From positions 30,996,227 through 31,060,226 of the forward strand of contig NC_065546.1 in NCBI RefSeq assembly GCF_022605725.1: a stretch of DNA of 64,000 nucleotides. The letters are read 5' to 3'. This stretch comes from Anthonomus grandis grandis. Taxonomy: Eukaryota; Arthropoda; Insecta; Coleoptera; Curculionidae. The notes under the pieces are model-generated. The model was not told where the DNA came from and did not search any database. It saw only the letters and a program-made list of their open reading frames with translations. Positions 54,832 to 64,000 of the stretch are shown here, piece after piece. The first letter of the stretch is position 1. The number at the start of each line of letters is the position of its first letter. Made by a program: the position numbers and the translations under genes.

Positions 54832-55802
54832 TCATATGCTCAACGAAATCCGAAATGTATTTGAATATTTTATTGATTTTAATTTATGCATTATACAATT
54901 ATTCTTAAGAGGAAAAATAAGTTTTAAATTTATCTCTGATATCATAAGCTGAACTGGTGCCTCTGTTTTTATCCAAAGTTCCAAATCATTCGGTTGTTGA
55001 ATGTGTTTGAGCAGGGATTCGAATGTACCTGCTACTTGCTGCTCCCCTTCTCTATCAATTATAATGTTAAGCAACAGGCATATGCATTTAATAAGTTAAT
55101 TAGCAGATTCGGGATTTACTTCAACTGATTTTTGGAATAATCTTTATTTGCTACTACATTCAACAACTTGTCTTGCTCGAGACAAACGCTAATTAAAAAT
55201 TATTTATGAATGTCCTAATTGTGATAATGGAAAAGGTCTCATTAAATAAGTTTTGAATGGATAAGCTTCATCTCCCAAAAGAACATGAGATACTTTAATA
55301 TCTGTTTCCGGCAGTGGACAATGTCTTGTAACACCTAATCCTCCGTTTTCAAGCTTTTGGCAAAGATTTAAATGCAAAAAAATACCACCGTCATTTTCTT
55401 TACCGTACGCTCCCACATCGATTACTATAAATTTGTAGTTTGGTCCAGCAACAGCTTGTAAAACAATTGAGAAGTATTATTTATAGTTCCTGTACATCCT
55501 TTCGATGTGCTTTCGATTCGGTATGCATCTGAGTTTCCATCTATGCATCCAACACAGTTTGGAAATTTCCACTTATTCCAAATTTCTTCAGATATAGACT
55601 TCATGTATTCATTTTTGAGAAATGGCATATGTAAATACCTAACTTATCCCAAATAGCATTACACGTTTTATAAACACTTCTACTCACCGTGACATTCCGA
55701 AAGGAATTCAACAAGTTGAAAAAACAGAAATCTGGAGATGGTGCAGAATCGGTAATTACCTCCAAATGGCCATAGTATGAAATACTGTTCTTTTTATCTA
55801 AA
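54832..55802 (-). pseudogene. H3 Harbinger transposase, C-terminal exon
   Basis: Minus-strand order: VTVSRSVYKTCNAIWDKLG (55700), NKWKFPNCVGCIDGNSDAY (first catalytic Asp; GKH altered to GNS), GAYGKENDGGIFLHLNL and SHVLLGDEAYPFKTYLMRPF (second Asp), then after a stop FNxRLSRARQVVEC with a deletion and CICLLLNIIIDREGE in place of CVLHNFL. Three or more frame breaks. The N-terminal exon is at 58262-58525. Confidence 0.8.
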
Positions 55803-56459
55803 ACTGTTGAACGACGTAAACTGCATGAAAATATATCTCCGCAAAAGGAAAACAATAACAACTCTGATTACAAGACAGAATTGACATTGGAAACTGCAGA
55901 AAATACATACTCTCAATCAACCATTCAGGAGTCATCACAGCAAATTGCAAATACAGATATACACCAGCCATGCACATCTGGTAATAAGGTTAGAAGTACA
56001 TTCAGTACACCTAGTAGTACAACTTTGCAAAGTAAGAAAAATACAATTGTCTAAAATATGCTAAAAGTTCCGAGACAAATTTAATGAACTACAAGTTTCT
56101 CGAAATAGAAAAAGCCAAATTGGAAAAGTTGTTCTAACATAAAAATAGAGGAGACAATGACAGTGAACGCCAATTCCTACCGAGTCCCCTGCCCTTTTTA
56201 AAGGCCTTCTCAAAATTCACAAATGTTGATGAGAAGTAAGTTGCAGCAAGTATTTTTTGAAGAAGAACAATTATTTACAAGACATGCACCGAGAGCAGCA
56301 TATCGTTTCAATGAAACCATTACATCAACACCGTTGCCTTCTCCAATGTCTTACATGGACATGGAATCCTCTAGAGCCTCATTCTATTGTAATTACTTAA
56401 TATCAACACCACAATATTCTTCATCTTTAAAAAATACAGAATTTTCAATATTCAAGTGA
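55803..56459 (+). pseudogene. H3 MADF-domain gene, exon 2
   Basis: The frame gives TVERRKLHENISPQKEN, ETAENTYSQSTIQESSQQI and, after breaks, EIEKAKLEKLF, SERQFLPSPLPFLKAFSKFT and MRSKLQQVFFEEEQLF (56225-56270), then Pro/Ser-rich tail HAPRAAYRF. 'D.qFL.SLlPfLk.....kk..vRskLqqvl.eE' is the BESS-like C-terminus of Harbinger-associated MADF proteins. It lies between the two antisense transposase exons. Confidence 0.65.
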
Positions 56460-58205
56460 AAAAAGAGAAGATGTTTCCTATCAACGGCTGTTGTCCATTC
56501 AAAACTATATTTCTCACATCAGTGCATTGTTACCTTAGAATGCATTTAGCTTCTCAAAATTTATATTATTATTATATCCAGTGATATGGAAAGTGAATGC
56601 ACCGTGTAATACAAAAGAATTACAACATCAAATTAATAATAAATGCCTTCTTTGAATATTAAATTAATTCCTAATTTGGTACCCAAGTAACTTGTCGCAC
56701 TACTACCATTTGATGTCTACATTGACGTTTCGGTCAGAACATGGCAAGTCAGGATAGCTGCATGTATTGACAACAAATTTAAGATTCTATTTCACTAGTG
56801 ATGTCTCACTGATAAAGCTTTTCTATTGAATTAGGTGATGTGTATGGTAAATCATTGATTATTTCATATTTACTGAGTTTGGTTATGATAGTTATGCAAG
56901 GTTGCCCTAGTCAGTATGAGCGGAGGCCAATGTAAATAGGATTATTCTGATGGGTCGGATTTTCTGCCTATTGATGAGTATTGAAGGGGGGATTGATGGT
57001 GATAGATTGTCACTTCCTGGACTTTCTTTCTGGTGTGGGAAAGCGAAGTGCAAACATTAAAAAATGGATTGAATTTATCGGCTAAAATTTTCGAATAAAT
57101 TTTACCATCCACTAATTATAGTAATCAATAATAATAGTAGTGATTATTTGATCCACAATGTTTCGAGGTATTATCTGAGCATTATATTTTTGAGATTATT
57201 GATATTTATAATTTTAGTTAATCGAAATTTGTTGTTCGACTTTATATCGTTTCAATCTTCAATTCGATTTTCGATTTTCATTTAGATGACGTATATGAAA
57301 CGTCATCTAATTGAAAATCTTGTTAATTCGGAATAAGTGTATTTTATTTTAAATTGTACATTGGAATGTATTTGTACTAAATTGTGACCAACCATTTTCC
57401 TCGCATTGTATTTTTCTTGAAAATTCCTCCTGGGGGTTGTTACAATCAGAGAGTACGGAGCATGGAGCAGCCTAAATATTGTTTATTTATTAATTAATAA
57501 TTCTTTTTTGTCAATCTCAATCATTTATTAATTAAATTAGTTTCATAAAGTGCTAAGTTTCATAAGACTTTAATTATCTTTGTGAAGTGTAAAATTATTG
57601 TAGTTTAAATTGAAATAAAATGTTCTATATTCATTTCTCTATAAAGTAAATGTATTAAGTAATTTGTAATCTTCCCGCAATTGCGATAAGTAATTTAAAC
57701 TTGTAAATATAATTTCAGTCAATATTAAATTAATATAAGAATAACATTTCAGTCATTCTTCTGTTAAAAATTCTATCGCACTTCTAAATCTAAAGAACGC
57801 TTGTTAGTTTGTTAATTATGTAAATTCTAAAAAGTCATTAGAGAAACTCGATACTGACATAGCTTTTTTTTTATTCTTCACCGATCTAGCTGAAGATAAC
57901 TGCTTAAAAGACTTAAAGGTAAGCACCCTCCGCTTGATTGTAAAAAAATAACTAATTATTATTTTGAAATTTACAGTAGCAAGTTGGATTGTTGGACATA
58001 ACTCATGAACCTGGAGTTTGATGAAGTGTCTCATGCCCAGCTGAGTTATGAGTTACAGTGAGTTATAAGGTTGAGAGGAATTACTTTGGTGAGCTTATAA
58101 TTTCCTTTAGTACTGACTTGCTAGGGATTGCATTAATTACCAACTCAATCATTACTCCACCAATTTAGGTTATTACATAATTCAGCAAAGAATATTATAT
58201 AGCAT
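56460..58205. other. Intron-like sequence of H3 transposase; no gene recognised
   Basis: AT-rich sequence between MADF exon 2 and transposase exon 1. It has a hairpin AGATGACGT/ACGTCATCT around ATATGAA at 57281-57305. Probably contains other insertions that I could not identify. Confidence 0.4.
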
Positions 58206-58209
58206 AACT

Positions 58210-58210
<1 letters not shown>

Positions 58211-58271
<61 letters not shown>
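58211..58271. repeat. (AT)n microsatellite
   Basis: About 30 AT units with one TT interruption at 58258-58260. It abuts the end of H3 transposase exon 1 and generates a spurious Tyr/Ile run in that frame. Confidence 0.95.
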
Positions 58272-58272
<1 letters not shown>

Positions 58273-58525
58273 TAGGTAAAATGGTCTCACGAAAATTCGA
58301 CATTTTTTTATTAGTTCTCTTATAGCATATAAAATATAGTTAAATATATTATAATTCATGCGATAGTAATCAAACAACTTTTTCCCGTCCTCCAAATCAT
58401 CATATAAATGATGAAATCCTCCGAATTCTTTTCGTTTTGTTAATATGTCATTAACCCAACAGTTTTTTCTTTTTAATTTTAATCGCCGTCTAACACGATA
58501 ACTATTTCCAAAAAAATAATCCTAA
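58272..58525 (-). pseudogene. H3 Harbinger transposase, exon 1
   Basis: On the minus strand RRRLKLKRKNCWVNDILTKR, FGGFHHLYDDL, then EDGKKLFDYYRMNYNIFNYI and ELIKK. 'KRxxWVxxil.xRxxxGxxxxL...lxxd.xxFxxYxRMs...F' is the Harbinger N-terminal block. No ATG remains at the start, and the expected donor has been erased by the microsatellite. Confidence 0.7.
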
Positions 58526-59282
58526 TTATTAATAATTATTATAGTATGCTTATTTCATAAATCACTACATACGACTGACTTTGTACAATGCGAAAACTTG
58601 TCTAGTGGACGATACCATAATAATTCGGACGAAAATGCATCTAAAGCCGCGTACAGACCGGATTTCCAACCTAAACCAACGCAGGCCAAGGCACATGTGG
58701 TTACAGATTTGGAGGTGTTCGGATTAGTGTGTACGGCGTGAGCCAACGTAAGCCAACGGTTTCCAACCGCTTCCAACGGTCTTTGAGCGGTACATCAAAG
58801 GGAATTATGATTTGTCGCGATTTTAGTGTTTTTATGTTTTTAGTCGTTTGTCTGCCTTCGATGAGAGAAGATTCGCGTTTGTTTTTAATTTTCTGGTGGA
58901 CGGGAAAAATGGAGTGGACTGAAGAATTAAGACTTAAGTTAATTGAGTACTATAGACAACATCCAATATTGTAGGACCCTACTCATAAGCAATATAAAAT
59001 GTCAAAGAAGAAACCAGGTATATAGAAAACTATTGGAGCAGAATTTAAATGTGAAGAAAGTGAACCAAAAAAAAAAGAAAATTGAGAGCTTGTTAACTTC
59101 GTATCGCCGTGAAATGAAACGTGAAGGGTCGGTGCGTTCGGGAATGGGTAGAGAAGACACATATCACTCAAAATGATTTGCCTTTAAATCAATGCAGTTT
59201 TTAAATGATAAGTTTCGTCGAAGAACAACACAAAACACAGAAAAAGTAAGTACATTTTAATAGCAAAGGTACATAGAATTTA

Positions 59283-59973
59283 CACTCGGAAGCAAAATAA
59301 ACGCACCACCCTAAAATTATGAAATGAAATAAAAAATGAATACTGTACCAAAAATCAAAGAGCTAATACTGGATTTGTAAACTTCAATCCATTTCTCAGC
59401 TGACGTGTTTTGGCGATTTTTTTAATAAAATTTTTATAGTGCCTTTTTGACACTTAAAAAAAGCTTTAAGAAAAACTTTTTCTGTGTAACTTTAGGTGAA
59501 ATTGACTAGTCCCATTTGAAAGAGCTGTGAAAATTATACACATCCTGAAAATACCATCAAACTTGAAATAATGGATAGTTTAGATATGAAATTTTAAAAG
59601 TGGTAAAAATAGCGCTTTTTTAGGATTTCTGCAAAAATAGCGAAAAATGGGCAATTTTTGGCACTTTTAAAATTTTATATTTGGACTATCCATTGTTCAA
59701 TGTTGATGAAATTTTTAGAAAATGTATAATTTTTACCGCTCTTTCGCATGGGACTACTCAATTTCACCTAAAGTTGGGAAAAAAGTTTCTTTGAAGCGTT
59801 TTTTAGAAGTGTCAAAATGGTACTATAAAAATTTTATTAAAAAAATCGCCATAACACGATAGCTGAGAAATGGATTGAAGTTTACAAATCCAGTATTAAA
59901 GAGCTATGATTTTTGGCACAGTATTAATTTTTTTCATAATTTTAGGGTGATGCGTTTATTTTGCTTCCGAGTG
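59283..59973. mobile_element. Palindromic mariner-type MITE
   Basis: TA at 59281-59282 and 59974-59975 flank CACTCGGAAGCAAAAT and its complement. The two halves (59283-59625 and 59640-59973) are inverted copies over nearly their whole length, e.g. CAATCCATTTCTCAGCT inverted as AGCTGAGAAATGGATTG. 691 bases, no coding. It is inserted in the MADF intron of H4. Confidence 0.92.
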
Positions 59974-60006
59974 TATAATTATTAATACAAACTAAAATGG
60001 AAAATA

Positions 60007-62427
60007 TTATGTATAGTCATCTTGCCAGGGTACACGTCCTTGAAGTGCGAAATACTCTGCATATTTCTTTCGAATTTCTTCTGCACTTGAAGCAGATTTT
60101 CTAGCCACTTTAGGTATTGAGGGTAAGGTGCTCTCACCCAATTGACGCCTCCACGATCCTTCGATTAGCTGCCCGTTTACTTCAGTGTCAAAAGTTCCAT
60201 TCGGTGTGTAAACATGTTTGGTAGACTGGTTGTTTCTGAGAAAATTATGCAAATAAATGCACGCCCTTACAATTATATCAGCTTTTTCTGGCTCTAAAAG
60301 CAATGGTTTTCTTAGTACTCTAAAAACTGCGGAACTGGCTTATTTCTTCCTAGTAAATTATGTAAGTTCAAAGCATTTTGCTCAAGTTGTTTGCATAGAG
60401 ATGTATTTCTAAATACACCTCCGTCCGAAATTCTTCCCTAGCCTCCAATGTTCGCATATAAAAAATTATAGTCAGCATCTACAAGTGCGAATAGAACAGT
60501 GCTAAATGTGGACTTATAATTAAAAAAATTGCTGCCAGTATTAATTGGGGCTTGCAGCTATATGTGCTTCCCATTCATGGCGCCGACACAATGCGAAAAG
60601 TTCCAGTTTTCTTCGTACTATCGGGCAATATTTAGCCACTCGTCTTTTTTTTTCAAGTTTCAAACATCTGTAAAAAATAAACCGTATTGATACAGGGTGT
60701 TACAAATTCGACAGTGGTGCTTTTAAAATAAACTGCTTATCACTGAGTTTGGGACACCTCATTTTTTTTAATGAAATTTAACCACCTAATCTAATTTTTT
60801 TTTAAATATTCTTTTTTAATCAGGTTTTTAGTATTCGATTGGTCAATCTATGTTTAGTTCGCCCCTGATTATAAATGTAATTAAAGATATACAGGGTGAC
60901 AATTTAAAAACTTACAATGGCTATATCTAGGCAATAAAAAAAATCGCTCGCACATGTCCATTTTTAATTTCAGGGGGATGATTTCTTAAAATATTTTGAA
61001 GCCCCTAGCTTCATCCCCTATGCAGTAACGCAGTAGATTCCTAAAATCTTAAATGGGAATAAGGGTCGAGTAATACCTCATTTTAAAGCAGTGTAATATG
61101 AATAACATTTTATGGGTACTATGACAAGCATAATGCGTTCATTAGTAAATAGTCGTTAGATAAAATAAATTGTTTGTGTGGTTAATACCATAAAAGTTTT
61201 TGATTAAAACTATCTCAAAAGTAATATATTACTTCTTTTTATAGGAGTCTGCTTACGCCGATGATACTTAGGGATCTCAGGATGACGACGAATTAAACGC
61301 GTCAACAGAACCCCAAGAAAACGAGGATGACGAGGTTACTATTCAGTAGGTTAGCTCCCCCGTAAGCTCTACACCAGCAGTTGCAGATAAAGAAAATAGT
61401 TCGTGTAGTTCCACATCAGTAGTTTCGAGCCGTAACCTATCGACTGGGAATAAGTCTAAGTCTAATTTCTCTAAACCTTTTACTTCGTTTAAAGTGGCAG
61501 CTAAAAGACGTAAACCGGAGGACCCCCGAATCGAAGCAGCTTTTGCTGTCATACAAAATCTTAGTGACAAAAGGGCATCGAAAAATGAAAAAAACTAATG
61601 CGTATTATATAGAGAATATATCGGCAGTCAGCCAGAAAAATTTAACAATCATACGCGTGCTGTTGTAAAGCACGAATTTGCAAATATCCTTTTTTAAGCT
61701 GAAATGGGAAGATACAAAATTCAATCAACGTTTCAATGGAGTAATACTTCAACCCCTAGTTACGTGCCATCGCCATTTCCATCACCAGGAACTTACTATG
61801 GTGGCCATCAGAATCAGCAGCAATATGCAAATACTAATTGGTCTACTCCTAGATCGTCGATGGCTCCATCATCCGCAGAATATCTTATTAACGCACCAAA
61901 TAAGAATGAAACGTACTTAATCATCAATTCAGCAATCATCAATTTCTAATATGTTTGTAGATAATAATTAAAATAATAAAACTTACCTTTATATATTCTT
62001 GTAGACTTTCAATAATAGCGGCACACACTTCAGGAATAATACTCGATATAAACTGTTTTGACATTTTGAATATAAACGCTAAACTTGAATAAGAATTTCC
62101 CAAAAAATGCAGTGTAACAGCAAGCCTCTCTTTAGCAGGAATACCACTTCTATAATTTGTATTCTTCCGCTCAATTTTTGTTTTCACAAGAAGCAATAGT
62201 GTATTAAAAATTTCTGAGGTCATTCTACCAAAATTTTTAAAATGTCCACCATCTTCATTTTGTAGTTGATTTAGTAAGTGGCTGCCACAACACAAACTAT
62301 TCTTAAATGGTGTTGTTACCCACCAACGTCTAGGCCGTTTCTTCTTCTTTTTATTTGAATTAATTATAGAATTAATTATTAAAATCCCCGCACTCGCAAG
62401 CAGTAAATCGTCCTTGTCGCTTGACAT
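60007..62427 (-). pseudogene. H4 Harbinger DDE transposase, two exons
   Basis: Exon 1 (62427-61987): MSSDKDDLLLASAGILIINS, KKKKKRPRRWWVTTPF, FKNFGRMTSEIFNTLLLLV, GIPAKERLAVTLHFLGNSYS and SKQFISSIIPEVCAAIIESL, ending EYIK at a GTAAGT donor. Exon 2 (60667-60007, after TTTTTACAG) continues in phase: KKDEWLNIAR, ENWNFSHCVGAMNGKHI (first catalytic Asp replaced by Asn), VDADYNFLYANIGG, GRISDGGVFRN (second Asp), then a deletion of the segment with the last Glu, and ADIIVRACIYLHNFLRNN with the C-terminal tail. The splice joint reads naturally (EYIK-MFE.-KKKDEWLNIAR). Its 1.3-kb intron contains MADF exon 2. Confidence 0.88.
60690..60905. repeat. TACAGGGTG-ended fragment in H4 transposase intron
   Basis: TACAGGGTGTTACAAATTCG at 60691 and ATACAGGGTGACAATTT at 60890 are similar end motifs in direct orientation, flanking an AT-rich block. 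They look like mariner-type or related MITE ends. Boundaries and family are uncertain. Confidence 0.4.
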
Positions 62428-62622
62428 AGTGTGAAAGACTAGCATCCAGCACTTACTAGTCAGTCTCCGAACCTTTACCAATACAGTCCGACTAAGTCCA
62501 ACTGAAATCTAAATTTTGGTGTGGACAAGCGCATTCCAATCGTTTCCAACGACCAACGCCAACGGCACATGTGCTTGGAACGAGGAGCTTGGTGTTAGAA
62601 ACTCGGTCTGTACGCGGCTTAA

Positions 62623-63285
62623 ATGACGATCGGCCTTAGACACGAAATGAGAATAACGAATCTAAAATATTTGATAGAAGTTATTTCTTAATCATGAAAT
62701 AATTAATTTATTAATATTTTCGGCCCTGCTACGGTAAATTTACATAACTGCAATAAAAACGCCCCATGTGTAAATTAATAATTATTAAATCGCATCGCTA
62801 ATTTAGCAATAAATATAATTCAATATTTATGCAGTACGATAAGGGACTACTATACGCGTGTTTTTACCCACATATTGATCCAATTATGCTCTTTTAATTT
62901 AATTTCCGTTTTATATTATATAGGCAATTTGTGCCATTAAATCGTATAAATACATCTGAGCAATAATTCACATTGTAATTAAATCTTTCGTTGGTAAACT
63001 AGATGCAGTAATTATAATTTCATATTCAAATTTTGTATTAAATAAGTTGAATACCACTAAAAATTATCTTTAGTATTAAAGTGACGCCTCTGACCAAATT
63101 ATTGACATCCAGAGTTAACGTTACGTAGAAAAAATGCTCCTAAAAACAGAAAAAAATTATTTATGGAGTAAAAAAGTCTTAAAAAGCAAAAAATAATAAA
63201 AACACATCGAAATCGATCTGAACCGGGTCCAGACATGTAGTAGGTAATTCAATAGCAAAATATTGCCGTAATATAATATTTTTAT
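62623..63285. other. No gene recognised (62.6-63.3 kb)
   Basis: AT-rich sequence right of the Harbinger cluster with no supportable feature. Confidence 0.4.
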
Positions 63286-63290
63286 TGCAG

Positions 63291-63343
63291 GGAAAATGCC
63301 ACGGCGAAACACTTTTGGCGCCCCCATAAACCATCTGGTATAC
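63291..63343 (+). CDS. Candidate short host exon
   Basis: A 53-base stretch lies exactly between a polypyrimidine-AG (TTTTTATTGCAG, ending 63290) and a consensus GTAAGT donor (63344). It contains an ATG and would encode MPRRNTFGAPINHLVY in an otherwise AT-rich region. It is GC-richer than its flanks and matches no transposon I recognise, so it may be a small exon of a host gene. No neighbouring exon was found in the window. Confidence 0.25.
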
Positions 63344-64000
63344 GTAAGTTTCGTGTTTTTGTTTGTTTTTTTTTTCCGTAGATATACGTTTATTTATTAC
63401 GTAGTCCCACTTTTAAAAAGTTTAAAAATTAACCCTTAAAAAGAAACAGGACTTACGTAAGGGTTATCCCGTTTGCGGGATTAGATTGTTTCAAGGGAAT
63501 TTGCATTCCGACGAGCTTCTCTCCGATTACTTTGGCCAGGGATGTACTACGGCAATTACGCCCCGGGATATAAATAGACGTTATTAATACCCACCCCGAG
63601 TTAAATAAATGGTTATAGCTTCTGTATATTCAATTATCCTAGTCCGCTCCTAGACACATAAGAACTAGGATGAAGTTAAGTAGGGTTTATTCAGAAAAAA
63701 ATCTATGTGGATCTTGCCTTGGAAAATATCATCTATATAATTTCAATTGTTAAAAAAAATTAAGATTCATTTAATAGGGCATACTTATATATAATAGACA
63801 TTCTTCTTCTTTAAGAAAAACTAGCCTTTTAACAGTAAATAAACATATTCAGCACATTTATATTTCAGGAAAATTAATAGGGATGCTCTTATCGGACAAG
63901 ACAAACTGACAATATGTGCTCACAAATGCTGTCTTTACCCCCTCACAGTTTTAATATATCGGTAAGTTATCTTAAATAAACTAGGACAAAACTTTAGCCA
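63344..64000. other. No gene recognised (63.3-64.0 kb)
   Basis: A GC-richer patch at 63440-63590 ends with GGGATATAAATAGACG, which resembles a TATA box, but no transcript start or downstream gene can be shown. Confidence 0.3.

Larger units (their letters stand above)
58909..61949 (+). pseudogene. H4 MADF-domain gene, two exons
   Basis: Exon 1 (58909-59245) opens MEWTEELRLKLIEYYRQHPI (MADF helix 1), a TAG replacing Trp, DPTHKQYKMSKKK, IESLLTSYRREMKREGS (recognition part), FAFKSMQFLNDKFRRRTTQN and ends at GTAAGT. Exon 2 (61245-61949, after TTTTTATAG) begins in the same phase: ESAYADDT, an acidic Ser-rich linker, PFTSFKVAAKRRKPEDPRIE, then CVLYREYIGSQPEKFNNHTR and AVVKHEFANILF (BESS-like oligomerisation region), and a Gln/Ser/Pro tail. 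The protein should bind DNA and help import or recruit the transposase, as its relatives do. Its 2.0-kb intron contains transposase exon 2 on the other strand and a MITE. A handful of stops disable it. Confidence 0.8.
58644..62619. mobile_element. PIF/Harbinger element H4, intact ends, interleaved gene pair
   Basis: Perfect 16-base TIR AGCCGCGTACAGACCG at 58644-58659 and its complement at 62604-62619, flanked by TAA at 58641-58643 and 62620-62622, the TWA-type 3-bp duplication of Harbinger. Near both ends are many CCAACG words (58660-58780 and 62545-62570), likely transposase-binding repeats. It holds a MADF gene (+) and a transposase gene (-) whose exons alternate, plus two later insertions in the introns. 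Length 3976 bases. Confidence 0.93.

Noticed and set aside
1..64000. CRISPR arrays, bacterial operons or phage genes
   Set aside because: No regularly spaced repeats or bacterial gene structure; introns and eukaryotic transposons show this is eukaryotic nuclear DNA.
1..64000. tRNA and rRNA genes
   Set aside because: I looked for A/B-box-containing cloverleafs and rRNA-like GC-rich blocks and found none I could support by eye.

Overview
The window is AT-rich nuclear DNA of an animal, most probably an insect. The family mix (pogo, mariner-like, piggyBac, Harbinger with MADF genes, P-like, Helitron, Penelope-like, Ty3/gypsy, several LINEs) and the style of the proteins recall beetle genomes, but that is inference; no host gene identifies the species. 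Almost everything recognisable is a transposable element or a relic of one. Nearly every reading frame carries stops, frameshifts or deletions, so this looks like an old intergenic or intronic landfill. One possible short host exon lies at 63291-63343.

Layout. 0.1-3.3 kb: pogo-like element with a C-terminal PHD finger, split by a Penelope-like insertion. 4.1-10 kb: a reverse-strand LINE cut in its FADD motif by a Ty3/gypsy LTR element (4681-9637, TSD TAATA). 10-13.5 kb: forward RTE-like LINE relic, mariner fragment, LINE ORF1 relic with an SGNH-esterase-like domain. 13.8-18.3 kb: a segment bounded by inverted repeats, holding a CR1/Jockey-type LINE and a DDE transposase relic. 18.3-23.4 kb: autonomous-type Helitron with an OTU protease gene and a Rep-helicase. 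25-26 kb: spliced fragment of a DDE-like protein whose near-complete relative lies at 33.5-37.6 kb (TSD TTAT, Sola-like), inside a mariner-like element (33.2-39.0 kb), which itself interrupts an older mariner relic. 30-31.2 kb: LINE RNase H. 41.6-44.7 kb: a LINE split by piggyBac (TTAA). 47-49.7 kb: a second, 3'-truncated copy of the gypsy element. 50.6-62.6 kb: a cluster of four PIF/Harbinger elements plus MITEs and a LINE fragment.

The most unusual observation is in the Harbinger cluster. In the intact-ended copy (58644-62619, TIR AGCCGCGTACAGACCG, TSD TAA) the MADF gene (+) and the transposase gene (-) are interleaved: the last exon of each lies inside the intron of the other. The order MADF exon 1 (+), transposase exon 2 (-), MADF exon 2 (+), transposase exon 1 (-) recurs in a second copy (54.6-58.5 kb), and is partly kept in two further diverged copies, one of them inverted. 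A conserved, mutually nested gene pair of this kind is worth testing as a general architecture of these elements.

All coordinates of broken genes are approximate. Family names rest on motifs read by eye, without any database search.
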